This document shows, piece after piece, positions 35,193-44,824 of a stretch of DNA of 64,000 nucleotides. This DNA comes from Pleionea mediterranea (GTDB lineage Bacteria > Pseudomonadota > Gammaproteobacteria > Enterobacterales > Kangiellaceae). The notes under the pieces were generated by a model, which worked only from the letters and a program-made list of their open reading frames with translations, had not been told where the DNA came from and ran no database searches. The position numbers and the translations under genes were made by a program. Within the stretch, counting starts at the first letter, position 1; every line of letters begins with the position of its first letter. The stretch is taken from the NCBI RefSeq assembly GCF_003148745.1, contig NZ_QGGU01000008.1, positions 62,001 through 126,000 on the forward strand, given 5' to 3'.

Positions 35193-35266
35193 TATTTAAA
35201 CAGAACATATCTAAACTGCTTATCTTTAAACGGATCAACTCTAAATCGATCATCTCTAAACCAGCC
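35193..35266. repeat. Degenerate 13-17-bp tandem repeat, about five units
   Basis: Units begin at about 35193, 35208, 35221, 35238 and 35253, each containing the core (T/C)T(A/C)T(T/-)TAAA or CTCTAAA. They lie in the flgI-flgJ gap. Confidence 0.55.
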
Positions 35267-35285
35267 ATTCCAAAAGAAATCATTA

Positions 35286-36380
35286 TTAAATGACCACCAG
35301 TTGGCCTTGAATGGCACCTGCCTGCTTTAAGGCTTCGAGTATTGCCATTAGATCACCTGGTGCAGCACCCACCGCATTCACCGCTCTAACTAACTCATCA
35401 AGCGAAACACCGGGATCGAAATGAAACATCTTTGCATCTTCCTGGGCTACCGCAGCCTGTGATTGTTGTGTTACCGTTGTTTCACCTTGCGCAAGAGGAT
35501 TAGGTTGCGAGACTTGTTGTGCTTCGGCAATGGTCACCACAAGTGAACCATGAGCAACCGCAGCTTCCTTCAAACGGACATTTTTACCAACCACGATGGT
35601 TCCAGTGCGTGAGTTTATAATTATTTTTGAACTGCTATCGGCCGGTTCAACCTGAACATTTTCCAACGCCGACATAAATGCCACACGATGGGATACATCT
35701 CTTGGTGCACTGACTTTAACTGAAGTAGCATCCATCGGTTTTGCGGTTTGTGGGCCAACAAATTCGTTGATGGCTTTTGCCAGACGCCGCGCGGTTGTAA
35801 AGTCGGGCTGATTTAAATTAAAAATAAAATGATCGCCGTCTGCAAAAGAGCTGGCGACGCTGCGCTCAACAATTGCACCATTCGGTATGCGTCCTGCGGT
35901 TGGAATATTAACGGTAACACTTGAGCCATCTCTACCTTCGGCACCAAATCCACCCACCACCATATTACCTTGTGCTAACGCATAAATTTGACCGTCCACC
36001 GCTTTTAACGGCGTTAATAACAGTGCCCCGCCTCTTAAGCTTTTGGCATTACCTAAACTGGAAACCGTGATATCAATGGTCTGTCCGGGTTTAATAAACG
36101 GAGGTAACTCGGCATGCACGGCAACAGCGGCAACATTTTTCAGCTTGGGATTCAGTCCTTGCGGCAAGGTTATGCCGAATCGGTTAAGCATTGTTTTGAA
36201 CGCTTGAGCGGTGTAGGCGGTTTGCTCTCCAGTGCCATCAAGACCAACCACCAAGCCATATCCAATCAGATGATTGCTTCTAACGCCTTGAATTGATGCA
36301 ATATCTTTTACCCGATCGGCAAAACTGTTCTGGCTCATCACCAGCGTACAAACTACAAAAAACGTTACAATTGCCTTCAT
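35286..36380 (-). CDS. flgI: Flagellar P-ring protein FlgI
   Basis: A 364-residue periplasmic ring protein with a Sec signal peptide (residues 1-21, cleavage after S-F-A). The mature start is [13 protein letters not shown], typical of FlgI, and L-V-V-G-L-D-G-T-G follows. Full length. It lies 15 bp after flgH. Confidence 0.97.
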   Translation of the reverse strand: MKAIVTFFVVCTLVMSQNSFADRVKDIASIQGVRSNHLIGYGLVVGLDGTGEQTAYTAQAFKTMLNRFGITLPQGLNPKLKNVAAVAVHAELPPFIKPGQTIDITVSSLGNAKSLRGGALLLTPLKAVDGQIYALAQGNMVVGGFGAEGRDGSSVTVNIPTAGRIPNGAIVERSVASSFADGDHFIFNLNQPDFTTARRLAKAINEFVGPQTAKPMDATSVKVSAPRDVSHRVAFMSALENVQVEPADSSSKIIINSRTGTIVVGKNVRLKEAAVAHGSLVVTIAEAQQVSQPNPLAQGETTVTQQSQAAVAQEDAKMFHFDPGVSLDELVRAVNAVGAAPGDLMAILEALKQAGAIQGQLVVI

Positions 36381-36395
36381 GGGTTGCTCTCTTTT

Positions 36396-37085
36396 TTAAA
36401 ATGGCCACCAACTACTATTAAAGAATCGTGCCAACCATCCGTGACTGTTGGCATCGGCCACCGCACCTGTGCCACTGTATTGGATACGGGCATTCGCCAG
36501 ACGAGATGATGGTGCGGTATTATCGGATGTTATGTCTTGTGGCCGAATAATGCCTGAGACACGTATAAACTCATCGCCCTGATTAAGCGTAATCCACTTT
36601 TCACCACGAACAATTAAATTTCCATTTGGTAATACATTTTGTACGGTTACTGAAATGGTTCCATTTAGTTTATTGCTTTGCTTCGACTCCGCTTCACCTT
36701 TGAACTCACTCTCCATGCCAATGTCCATTTCAAATGAAGACTGTCCTGAGTTAAAGGTATAGTTACGGCCACCAATGATTGGGTTCGGTAATGATACATC
36801 GGACTCTTTTTTGGTTTCTGTGTCGGCCTGTTTTGAAGCATCGGTTACTTCGGTTAAAATAACCGTGATGATATCGCCGACCTGATTGGCTTTACGATCT
36901 TCATACAACAACATTTGGCTGTTTGTTGAAAACAATGAACCATTACTGACGCGTTGGTGTTTTGGTACATCAGGAATTTTGGGCGCAAAGTAAGGATCAT
37001 CCGGTGCAGGAGGCGTAAAGGATGCACACCCTACCAACCCAGTGATTAACAACAGACTTAAAACAATCAAACTGTAACGGCTCAT
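36396..37085 (-). CDS. flgH: Flagellar L-ring lipoprotein FlgH
   Basis: 229 residues from the ATG at 37085, which has a weak purine-rich site about 9 nt upstream; an in-frame TTG 18 bp further upstream is less likely. A lipoprotein signal ends in the lipobox L-V-G-C (Cys about 20). The family region S-L-F-S-T-N-S-Q and G-D-I-I-T-V-I-L-T-E follows. It forms the outer-membrane ring around the rod. Confidence 0.95.
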   Translation of the reverse strand: MSRYSLIVLSLLLITGLVGCASFTPPAPDDPYFAPKIPDVPKHQRVSNGSLFSTNSQMLLYEDRKANQVGDIITVILTEVTDASKQADTETKKESDVSLPNPIIGGRNYTFNSGQSSFEMDIGMESEFKGEAESKQSNKLNGTISVTVQNVLPNGNLIVRGEKWITLNQGDEFIRVSGIIRPQDITSDNTAPSSRLANARIQYSGTGAVADANSHGWLARFFNSSWWPF

Positions 37086-37127
37086 AATAAATTCTCTAAG
37101 CAATAGTTTCTTATTTACTGACTAACA

Positions 37128-37916
37128 TTAAAGCGTTTGATTAACGTACTGCAGCATTTGATCAACACCCGATATAACTTTGGCATTAATTTCATAAGCA
37201 CGCTGCGTTTCAATTAATCCAATCAGTTCTTCCACTACAGAAACATTGGATGATTCCAGTTGACCACCACGTAAATTACCCAGTCCATCTTCGGATGGAT
37301 TGCCAATAATGGGTGCACCACTGGCCTGACTTTCTCGAAATAAATTCTGCCCTATCGGCTCTAAACCTGCGGGATTAATAAAATCCGCTAACTGAATCTG
37401 GCCCAAATTGACTGGAGCCGGATTATTAGGAACACGGGCCGTAACGATACCGTCGATGCTGACATCAAAACTGGTGGCATCGTCGGGTACAGTAATATTG
37501 GGTTGTAATAAAAATCCTGAGCCAGAAGTAACAACCTGACCATCTTCATTTAATGCGAAATTACCGGCACGGGTGTAAGTGGTACTGCCATCTGGCATTA
37601 ACACTTGAAAGAAACCAGCCCCTTCAATTGCCATGTCCATCTGGTTTTGGGTTAACTGAAAAGAACCCTGTGTAAAATCTTTTTGAGTGGCAACAGTTTT
37701 AACACCGGTACCCAACATTAAACCGGACGGCAAATTAGTATTTTGCGACGACTGACTGCCAGGAGCTCGTACAGTTTGATAAAAAAGATCTTCAAACACG
37801 GCACGATTTTTCTTGTAGCCAACAGTACTGGCATTGGCCAGATTGTTTGACGTTACCTGCAAATCGGTCGACTGTGCGTCCAAACCGGTTTTACTAATCC
37901 AAAGTGCGGGATGCAT
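37128..37916 (-). CDS. flgG: Distal rod protein FlgG
   Basis: A 262-residue rod protein. The N-terminus L-W-I-S-K-T-G-L-D-A-Q and N-N-L-A-N-A-S-T-V-G-Y-K-K, and the C-terminus L-I-E-T-Q-R-A-Y-E-I-N-A-K, are those of FlgG. Usual length (260-262). It lies between flgF and flgH in the standard order. Confidence 0.97.
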   Translation of the reverse strand: MHPALWISKTGLDAQSTDLQVTSNNLANASTVGYKKNRAVFEDLFYQTVRAPGSQSSQNTNLPSGLMLGTGVKTVATQKDFTQGSFQLTQNQMDMAIEGAGFFQVLMPDGSTTYTRAGNFALNEDGQVVTSGSGFLLQPNITVPDDATSFDVSIDGIVTARVPNNPAPVNLGQIQLADFINPAGLEPIGQNLFRESQASGAPIIGNPSEDGLGNLRGGQLESSNVSVVEELIGLIETQRAYEINAKVISGVDQMLQYVNQTL

Positions 37917-38046
37917 AACCTTACTCCACCTGTTAATCGGGTTGCGCTACTTATGTATTAACGCTTGTTTCGAATACTTTAGCTCGTTGGCTTTAGTTCG
38001 ATCCTGTTACTCAACTATTGTAATTTTTAACTAATTTAAAAATTTA

Positions 38047-38787
38047 CTAACCCATTCGAACCAGCTGATCCAATGCTTGTCCATTTTCCTCAGCGGTTTT
38101 CATCATTTTCACTTGCAGTTCAAATTGTCGGGATAAACTGATCATTTGCACCATTTCTTCAATGGCATTGACATTACTGCTTTCAATTGCACCATTAATC
38201 ACATTAACGGCGGCATCTGGCGGCTCAATACCGCCGTCTTTTCGTACAAACAAACCAAACTGATCTTTTGTAAGATCCCCATTATCTGGATTAACCAGTT
38301 TAATTCGATCAGCCACCAGTAATTCATTCGGTGCCGCGCCTTTTGGTCGAATTGTAATAGTGCCATCAACACCTATATCCGCTTTTGCAAAAGGCGGTAA
38401 AGCAATTGGTCCACCGTTTCCAAGAACCAGATGACCGGCGCCATTTTCCAGTAATCCATTGGCGTTAATTTTCAGGTCGCCTCGACGGGTATAAGCTTCA
38501 TTACCATCAGCACCTTGCACAGCAATCCAGCCTTCACCTTTAACAGCAATATCAAAATCATTTCCGGTAGTTTGAATGGTGCCGGTTTCAAACTTATAGC
38601 CCGGACGTTCAGTGAGTGAAAAAACACGACTCGGATGACCATCACCAAAAGCCTGCATGGATCGTGCTTGCTGTAAATCAGCACGAAAACCTGTGGTGCT
38701 AACATTGGCAAGATTATTGGCAGACTTTGCCTGAGCCAACATATTTTCTTTAGCGCCAGACATTGCGAGGTAAACCATTTTATCCAT
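38047..38787 (-). CDS. flgF: Proximal rod protein FlgF
   Basis: A 246-residue rod protein with the FlgF start M-D-K-M-V-Y-L-A-M-S-G-A-K-E-N-M. The N-terminal rod motif A-N-N-L-A-N-V-S-T-T-G-F and the C-terminal M-V-Q-M-I-S-L-S-R-Q-F-E are present. It is placed between flgE and flgG. Confidence 0.96.
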   Translation of the reverse strand: MDKMVYLAMSGAKENMLAQAKSANNLANVSTTGFRADLQQARSMQAFGDGHPSRVFSLTERPGYKFETGTIQTTGNDFDIAVKGEGWIAVQGADGNEAYTRRGDLKINANGLLENGAGHLVLGNGGPIALPPFAKADIGVDGTITIRPKGAAPNELLVADRIKLVNPDNGDLTKDQFGLFVRKDGGIEPPDAAVNVINGAIESSNVNAIEEMVQMISLSRQFELQVKMMKTAEENGQALDQLVRMG

Positions 38788-38825
38788 TGTTTAGTCCTGT
38801 TTTACTCACTCGTTTAACGGATTAT

Positions 38826-40106
38826 TTATCGAATTTGAATAATGGTCTGTGTGACCTGATTATTGGTTTCGATGGTTCGGGCATTGGCCTGAAAATTACG
38901 TTGTGCTGTAATCAAGTTCACCAGTTCCGACGTTAAATCAACGTTGGAAGTTTCCAATGCGCCAGATCGAATTTGACCAAAACTTGATGTTAAAGCTTCA
39001 CCTGCTAGAGGCTGTCCTGAGTCAATGGTGTCTGACCATGCATTGTTTCCTAATTGTGCTAATCCTTGAGGGTTGGGAAAACGAACCAGAGCAATTTTAC
39101 CGATGGAGTTCGACTGACCATTGGTAAAGTTTGCTCGTACTACTCCAGACTCTCCAATTTCGATTCCCGCTAGCCGTCCAATGGTTGCACCGTTTTGATC
39201 TAAAGTATTAACCGTAAAGGGGGATGCAAATTGAGTAGGTGCATTATTTGCGTAATCAAGTGCAATTGTTTGCGCAGCATTAGAGCCATTGGTAAAACCT
39301 AATGCAGCCGTTGATGGATTTGCCGGTACGGTTTGTTGAAAATTACCCGCTGCATCAAACTCGACGGTGTGATACAGCTGACCATTTGCCCCTGCCGTTC
39401 CACCAGTAATATCAACTGGGTTACCATCCACGAAGTAATAAGAAGCCCACTGGTTTGGTGCTCCGGCATCTTTAACGTAATACACAGTAGCGATATGACT
39501 TTCACCTAATGAATCAAAAATAGTGGATGACGTTGAAGCACTGAATGTTGAGGGTGAGTTAGGATCAAATGCGTTAACATTCAGTCCCGTAGCATTGGCA
39601 GGTAAATTAACGCCGATATCAATTTCTGTGGTGGATGTTGGAGAACCGGCGGATTGTGGAATCTGTAATGGCTGGGTACTGGATAAAGCGGTAGCGGTTA
39701 CGGTGCCATCAGAGTTTGTTGGGAAAGCCTGTAAACGGGCGCCAGCATTATTTACCACAAAACCATTATTATCGACGCCAAATTCGCCAGCGCGGGTAAA
39801 GATCTGGTTTTGATTATTTTGACTCGGTTCCAGTACAAAGAAGCCCTGACCTGACACAGCAAGATCCAGCGTATTAGAAGTAAATTCCAGATTTCCCTGA
39901 CCAAACTGCTGGGCCACGTTTCCTAAAATAACACCATTACCAATCGCTGTTTTTGAACTACCGAGCGTTGATGTTGCAAAAATATCACCAAACTCTGCAC
40001 GAGAAAATTTAAATCCGGTGGTTGATACATTCGCAATATTATTACTGGTGACATTTAAGTCAGCCTGCGCTGCATTTAAACCACTTAACGCTGTATTAAA
40101 AGACAT
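38826..40106 (-). CDS. flgE: Flagellar hook protein FlgE
   Basis: A 426-residue hook subunit: rod-type N-terminus (S-F-N-T-A-L-S-G-L-N-A-A-Q), FlgE domains D1/D2 with a long S/T/N/P-rich centre, and the C-terminus L-I-T-A-Q-R-N-F-Q-A-N-A-R-T-I. It polymerises under the FlgD cap. It follows flgD. Confidence 0.97.
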   Translation of the reverse strand: MSFNTALSGLNAAQADLNVTSNNIANVSTTGFKFSRAEFGDIFATSTLGSSKTAIGNGVILGNVAQQFGQGNLEFTSNTLDLAVSGQGFFVLEPSQNNQNQIFTRAGEFGVDNNGFVVNNAGARLQAFPTNSDGTVTATALSSTQPLQIPQSAGSPTSTTEIDIGVNLPANATGLNVNAFDPNSPSTFSASTSSTIFDSLGESHIATVYYVKDAGAPNQWASYYFVDGNPVDITGGTAGANGQLYHTVEFDAAGNFQQTVPANPSTAALGFTNGSNAAQTIALDYANNAPTQFASPFTVNTLDQNGATIGRLAGIEIGESGVVRANFTNGQSNSIGKIALVRFPNPQGLAQLGNNAWSDTIDSGQPLAGEALTSSFGQIRSGALETSNVDLTSELVNLITAQRNFQANARTIETNNQVTQTIIQIR

Positions 40107-40165
40107 AGTTACTTCTCCAACTTACCCAACATAATGAACAATTATTTGATAAAACGCTCTGCGCT

Positions 40166-40852
40166 CTATATTCCAATCTCTTCGATATCCGCCAGGTTCA
40201 CCTGACCTAACCCTGTTAAATTCAACACAACCTGGCCATCGCTGCCACCCAGATTGACACTGTTAACCTGTGCTTTTATCACGGTACCCAGTTGTTCGGT
40301 TGTGCCGCCAACCTGGCCGTAGATATTGACGGAATAAACACCTTCGGGCATTCGCTCACCGGTATCACTCATACCATCCCATTCAAACTCAAGATCACCC
40401 TGCGAGTAATTACCGATTTCAAACCGTCGAACAACCTGACCCGACGCGTCTTTTACTTCGCCCCACATGTTTTGCGTGGACTGATCTAAACTGACGCGCC
40501 CTTCAATACCACCCTCTTCACCCAGATGGCCAACACTTGTCGGCACCATGACACTTCGACCAACCAAAGCAGATGCCTGTAATGCCTGATTTGAAGTCAA
40601 GGAAGACGCTAATGTATTAAAGTTTTGATTCAACTCTTCCATCCCGGACAAACTGGAAAACTCCGCCATTTGCGAGATAAACTCTTTGTTATCCATAGGA
40701 TCAAAGGGATCCTGATTGGCAAGTTGTGTGGTCAGCAATGATAAAAAATCTGACTGGCCTAACTGTTCTTTACGACCCGACTCAAGGTTTTCTTCCTGGT
40801 TTAAGCCCAGGTCGCGAAGAATATTGTTTGCATCGTTGTTTATAGTAGTCAT
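40166..40852 (-). CDS. flgD: Hook assembly scaffold FlgD
   Basis: A 228-residue hook cap. The conserved N-terminus G-Q-S-D-F-L-S-L-L-T-T-Q-L-A-N-Q-D-P and the Tudor/Fn3-like C-terminal part (F-E-W-D-G-M-S-D-T-G-E) are present. It lies 46 bp after flgC. Confidence 0.97.
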   Translation of the reverse strand: MTTINNDANNILRDLGLNQEENLESGRKEQLGQSDFLSLLTTQLANQDPFDPMDNKEFISQMAEFSSLSGMEELNQNFNTLASSLTSNQALQASALVGRSVMVPTSVGHLGEEGGIEGRVSLDQSTQNMWGEVKDASGQVVRRFEIGNYSQGDLEFEWDGMSDTGERMPEGVYSVNIYGQVGGTTEQLGTVIKAQVNSVNLGGSDGQVVLNLTGLGQVNLADIEEIGI

Positions 40853-40870
40853 TGCTTTATCCGTTGATTT

Positions 40871-40912
40871 CTACTGACCATTGATTACTGATCGTTTGTT
40901 ACTGACCAAGAT
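40871..40912. repeat. 14-bp tandem repeat, three units
   Basis: Units at 40871, 40885 and 40899, each (C/T)TACTGA(C/T)C followed by five variable bases. The third unit includes the flgC stop codon. Confidence 0.65.
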
Positions 40913-41315
40913 TTAACGTTCGTTGAACGAGAGTTTTAGCTGTATTGGCAATTTGTACATTTGCCTGATAACTGCGAGATGCAGAAATCATATTCGCCAT
41001 TTCTTCAACAATGTTAACGTTTGGTAAATAAACATTGCCTTGCTCATCAGCCATTGGATTTTCCGGTTGATACTTCACTCTGGGCGCAGCTTCACTCTCA
41101 ACGACACCCAGTACATCAACCCCTGCTCCCGAATAATTGCTGCCTTTTAACGATTGATAAACCGCACTGAAAACAGGGTGTCGTGCCTTATAGGTTTCAT
41201 TAACACTACTGGCGACACTCTCGGCATTAGCCATATTGCTGGCTGTGGTATTAAGCCGAACACTTTGTGCGCTCATGCCGGTACCAGAAATTTCGAAAAT
41301 ATTGTACAAACTCAT
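40899..41315 (-). CDS. flgC: Proximal rod protein FlgC
   Basis: A 138-residue rod protein with F-E-I-S-G-T-G-M-S-A-Q-S-V-R-L-N at the start and P-N-V-N-I-V-E-E-M-A-N-M-I-S-A-S-R-S near the end. Typical length. It follows flgB after 67 bp. Confidence 0.96.
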   Translation of the reverse strand: MSLYNIFEISGTGMSAQSVRLNTTASNMANAESVASSVNETYKARHPVFSAVYQSLKGSNYSGAGVDVLGVVESEAAPRVKYQPENPMADEQGNVYLPNVNIVEEMANMISASRSYQANVQIANTAKTLVQRTLNLGQ

Positions 41316-41382
41316 GCTTGCTTACCTTTATCGTTAACTGTTTGTCGCTATAATCATGTTAATTGCTAAATTCATGCTTGAA

Positions 41383-41784
41383 TTACTCGCCCTTCAGAGC
41401 CGTTTTCATACCCTTAAACTTTTTACTCAGAAACATCAAAGTGGTTTGATACTCCATGGCATTTTCAGCAAATTTCGCCATTTCTTTTTGGCTATCGACC
41501 GTATTGCCATCACCAGTGTCTGGTTGGTTTGGTACGCTGTAAACAACATCACTAAACGCTGAAGAACCTGCTGAAGATGAAATATGCTTCTCATGAGTTC
41601 TTAATAAGCCTTTGTTATGACCATTCATGGCATTCTGTAATGCCTTGTCAAAATCTAATGCCTGCGCCTTATAGCCAGGTGTGTCTGCATTCGCCAAGTT
41701 ATTAGCAATGACTTCCGCACGCTTAGATCGCAATGACAAAGTGTGCTCATGAATGCCGAGTGCTTTGTCAAATGAAATGCCCAT
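41383..41784 (-). CDS. flgB: Proximal rod protein FlgB
   Basis: A 133-residue rod protein with the FlgB start I-S-F-D-K-A-L-G-I-H and L-A-N-A-D-T-P-G-Y-K-A. It is the first gene of the long flgBCDEFGHIJ(KL) operon and lies 34 bp from a perfect sigma54-type promoter. Confidence 0.96.
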   Translation of the reverse strand: MGISFDKALGIHEHTLSLRSKRAEVIANNLANADTPGYKAQALDFDKALQNAMNGHNKGLLRTHEKHISSSAGSSAFSDVVYSVPNQPDTGDGNTVDSQKEMAKFAENAMEYQTTLMFLSKKFKGMKTALKGE

Positions 41785-41817
41785 TAAATCTCTCCAAACT
41801 CTGTTTCACTTAGATAG

Positions 41818-41833
41818 AGCAATCACTGTGCCA
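41818..41833 (-). promoter_or_regulatory. Sigma54-type promoter of the flgB operon
   Basis: On the minus strand the site reads TGGCAC-AGTGA-TTGCT, a full match to the consensus. The predicted start is near 41806, about 22 nt before flgB. FlrC is the likely activator. Confidence 0.92.
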
Positions 41834-41998
41834 AAATTGGGTATTTGTTTTATTTCAATGAATTAGAGCGATAAATCTATATAATGCTTGGTTAAAAAGG
41901 TATAAAGCGGCAAGGGAGATCCGCGAAAGCGGCAACAAACGAAATGTCTGTTTTGATGGGAGTTTTAAATCTATTTGCAGTTATAAATTAGAGCGTGT

Positions 41999-42829
41999 TT
42001 ACTTTTTGCGATACACAAGACCCGGATTACAACGAACCATTTCAAATCCGGGAATACTGCTTGGCATAGACTCTGAGGCGCCGAGGAAAAAATAACCACC
42101 AGGTTTTAAACAATCGGCCATTCCTTTGATCACCTGAATTTTCAGTTCCGCTGAAAAATAGATTAAAACATTGCGACAATAAATAACATCGTAACGATTA
42201 ATGCTCCGATAAGGTAATTGCATCAAATTTAACGTCATGTATTTAACCCGTTTCTTTAACTCGGGCTTAAGTAGAAAGCTACCAGTGCTCGATTGTTCAA
42301 AGAAACGTTTTTGCCGTTCTGGTGATAAGCCACGGGTAATTTCAAGAGGCTGATATTCCGCCCGCTGAGCCTGTTTTAAAATACGGCTCGAAATATCCGT
42401 CGCCAATATATCCACCTGAGCCGGAATTTTATGACGAAACGCTCCGCTGTAGGCTTCTTCTAATGCAATACTGATCGAATAAGGCTCCTGCCCTGACGAA
42501 CAGGCCGCGCACCAGATATTCGCACGCGACTGCCCTTTGCTCTTTAACTCAGGCATTATATGCGACATTAAATAGCTAAAAGGGAAGCCATCACGAAACC
42601 ATAGGGTTTCATTGGTGGTCATACGGTCGATGACTTGTTGCAGAAGCACATTACTACCAGGCCGCGCTAGCACCTTTAGCAGATCACCAAAAGATTCTAA
42701 ACTATTCTCTTTCAGGTAAGCGCTAAGCCGACTGGAAACCAGATACTGTTTATTATCACCCAGTAATATTCCCGTTTTAGTATGTAACAGCTTCTGAAAC
42801 TCACTGTATTCACTTGCAGAAAGTATCAT
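41999..42829 (-). CDS. cheR: Chemotaxis methyltransferase CheR
   Basis: A 276-residue SAM-dependent glutamate methyltransferase for chemoreceptors. The N-terminal helical domain (F-Q-K-L-L-H-T-K-T-G-I-L-L) is followed by the SAM domain (I-W-C-A-A-C-S-S-G-Q-E-P-Y-S-I and D-V-I-Y-C-R-N-V-L-I-Y-F). It lies 19 bp after cheV and upstream of flgB, as in Vibrio. Confidence 0.95.
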   Translation of the reverse strand: MILSASEYSEFQKLLHTKTGILLGDNKQYLVSSRLSAYLKENSLESFGDLLKVLARPGSNVLLQQVIDRMTTNETLWFRDGFPFSYLMSHIMPELKSKGQSRANIWCAACSSGQEPYSISIALEEAYSGAFRHKIPAQVDILATDISSRILKQAQRAEYQPLEITRGLSPERQKRFFEQSSTGSFLLKPELKKRVKYMTLNLMQLPYRSINRYDVIYCRNVLIYFSAELKIQVIKGMADCLKPGGYFFLGASESMPSSIPGFEMVRCNPGLVYRKK

Positions 42830-42848
42830 TTAATTCTGAACGCCTACT

Positions 42849-43799
42849 TTAATCTTGTTCTACTTCAAGTCGTTTTTGTACAGCACTCGCCAGCTCATCA
42901 GGGTTAAACTTGGGAATAAAATCGTTCGCGCCTACTTTCTTGACCATTGCCTGATTGAACACACCACTCAATGAAGTATGTAATAGCACCCACAAGCTTT
43001 TCAGTTGATCATGCGCTCTGATTTCAGCCGTTAAGGTATAGCCATCCATCTCGGGCATTTCAATATCGGAAATTAACAATAAAATTTCATCATTAATCAC
43101 TTTTCCTTCAGACACTAAACCGAGTAAGTAATCCAGCGCTTCTCGACCGTCTTTTTTGGTTACCACGTTCATACCCAACTGTTCGATTGTTCGCTTAATC
43201 TGATTACGAGCGACCGCCGAGTCATCGGCAATTAGAACGATTTTATCTTCAGGTTCTTTACCCGCCGATTTTGCCAGAACTTCTTCGCTAACCACATCAC
43301 TTGTGGGTGCAATTTCGGCCAAAACCCGCTCCACATCGATTATTTCAATCAACTCATTATCAATTTCGGTAACGGCGGTCAGATAATGATCATTTCCGCT
43401 GCCTCTGGGCGGTGGATGAATATCACTCCAGTTCATATTAACTATTCTTTCAACCGAGTTAACCAGAAAGCCCTGGACTCCTCTGTTGTACTCTGCAATC
43501 ACCACAAAACACTTATCAAGATTTTCAAGTGCCGGCCCACCCGTTGCCAGACTTAAGTCCATGACCGATATGGTATGCCCACGTATATGTGCGACACCCC
43601 GCACTACATTGTGCCGTTGAGGTATTTGAGTCAGTTCAGGGCATTGCAACACTTCGCGAACTTTAAAGACGTTAATGCCATAAACCTGTCGTCCTCGCAG
43701 CTTAAACAATAACAGTTCAAGGCGATTCTGCCCCACCATCTGGGTGCGTTGATTAACACTATCAAGAATACTCGACATTAATTTCTCCGATGTCTGCAA
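42849..43799 (-). CDS. cheV: Chemotaxis protein CheV (CheW-receiver fusion)
   Basis: A 316-residue protein. An N-terminal CheW-like domain (about 20-165, with G-I-N-V-F-K-V-R-E-V-L) is fused to a receiver (about 190-310) whose phospho-Asp lies in L-L-I-S-D-I-E-M-P. CheV couples receptors to CheA and acts in adaptation. It is divergent from flgA. Confidence 0.95.
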   Translation of the reverse strand: MQTSEKLMSSILDSVNQRTQMVGQNRLELLLFKLRGRQVYGINVFKVREVLQCPELTQIPQRHNVVRGVAHIRGHTISVMDLSLATGGPALENLDKCFVVIAEYNRGVQGFLVNSVERIVNMNWSDIHPPPRGSGNDHYLTAVTEIDNELIEIIDVERVLAEIAPTSDVVSEEVLAKSAGKEPEDKIVLIADDSAVARNQIKRTIEQLGMNVVTKKDGREALDYLLGLVSEGKVINDEILLLISDIEMPEMDGYTLTAEIRAHDQLKSLWVLLHTSLSGVFNQAMVKKVGANDFIPKFNPDELASAVQKRLEVEQD

Positions 43800-43837
43800 A
43801 TTGTTACAGAAGCACTTATTAAACGTTAAAGCACAGT

Positions 43838-43851
43838 CGTTAATATTAACG
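43838..43851. promoter_or_regulatory. 14-bp perfect palindrome in the cheV/flgA divergent region
   Basis: CGTTAATATTAACG is a perfect dyad. Its right end overlaps the -24 element of the sigma54-type promoter at 43850-43865, so a bound dimer could block or assist that promoter. The binding protein is unknown. Confidence 0.45.
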
Positions 43852-43865
43852 GCACAAAAGTTGCT
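43850..43865 (+). promoter_or_regulatory. Sigma54-type promoter of flgAMN
   Basis: The site reads CGGCAC-AAAAG-TTGCT, with one mismatch in the first base and correct GG-N10-GC spacing. The predicted start near 43876 leaves a leader of about 200 nt before flgA. Confidence 0.75.
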
Positions 43866-43954
43866 ACCTTTAATCCCATATCAGTTAATTTAGTGAAACT
43901 GCGAGGCTTAGGTCACTTTTTGTACTGCTTTATAATAAAGCGCATAAATAACCC

Positions 43955-43981
43955 TTAGCTTTTTTGAGATTATGCCGATAA
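43955..43981 (+). promoter_or_regulatory. Possible sigma28 promoter of flgAMN
   Basis: A perfect -10 box GCCGATAA (43974-43981) with a poor -35 (TTAGCTTT at 43955, correct spacing). It could give late expression of the anti-sigma factor FlgM. Confidence 0.45.
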
Positions 43982-44074
43982 GTATTAAAACTGAATATTT
44001 ATAGCATAGCCCAAATTTATTGAATTGCAGTATTCAAGGCATTAATTTGGAGTTTATATAATTGAGCCAAGCTT

Positions 44075-44770
44075 ATGAATTTAGGTAAATTTTTAACTCA
44101 CACTCTGCTGCTATCATTATTTGCTAGCTCACCCGTGGCTAATGCAGAAGCTCAACCGGTTAAAACAATTATCAATACGGCAAAAACTTTCCTTCAGGAG
44201 CACTTTTCTGCCGATAAAAATCAGGTTGAAATCAACATAGGTAAGGTTGATCCCAGGTTGCGACTGTCAAAATGCAGTCAGCCACTAAGCGCTTTTATTC
44301 CGCAAGGTACCGATCTAAAAGGTAACTCAATTGTTGGCATACGCTGTGTCGGCGTCAAAAGCTGGCATATTTATGTTCCGGTATCTCTTGTTATTAAACA
44401 AAATATACTGGTCTACAATAAAACCATGGCAAAAGGTGACCGCGTTTCAGAAGCCGACATTGAATTTAAACAGGTCGATATTAGCCAGTTAAGACACACG
44501 CCTCTAATCAAGAAAAGCCAGATTGTTGGTTCAATATTGAAACGTAGAGTGCTTGATGGCCAAACCGTTAATGCCCGAAATGCCTGCATGGTGTGTAAAG
44601 GCGATAAACTTATGATCACCACCGGCAACAAGCGGTTTTCAGTATCTATGGCGGGCACGGCTTTAGAAGACGGACATTATGGTGAACGCGTGTTAATTGA
44701 AAATTTACAATCAAAGCGTGAAATTTCTGGAACAGTAGTTGCAGAGAAAAAAGTGACGATTAATTTATGA
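44075..44770 (+). CDS. flgA: Flagellar P-ring chaperone FlgA
   Basis: A 231-residue periplasmic protein. A signal peptide (1-24, S-P-V-A-N-A) precedes an N-terminal domain; a C-terminal SAF domain covers about 105-230 (A-K-G-D-R-V-S-E-A-D-I-E). It assists FlgI ring assembly. It is the first gene of flgAMN. Confidence 0.95.
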   Translation: MNLGKFLTHTLLLSLFASSPVANAEAQPVKTIINTAKTFLQEHFSADKNQVEINIGKVDPRLRLSKCSQPLSAFIPQGTDLKGNSIVGIRCVGVKSWHIYVPVSLVIKQNILVYNKTMAKGDRVSEADIEFKQVDISQLRHTPLIKKSQIVGSILKRRVLDGQTVNARNACMVCKGDKLMITTGNKRFSVSMAGTALEDGHYGERVLIENLQSKREISGTVVAEKKVTINL

Positions 44771-44824
44771 TAAACCTTGAGTTTATTGAAACACAACAAC
44801 AACCCCAAAAGAGCATAGCAATTT

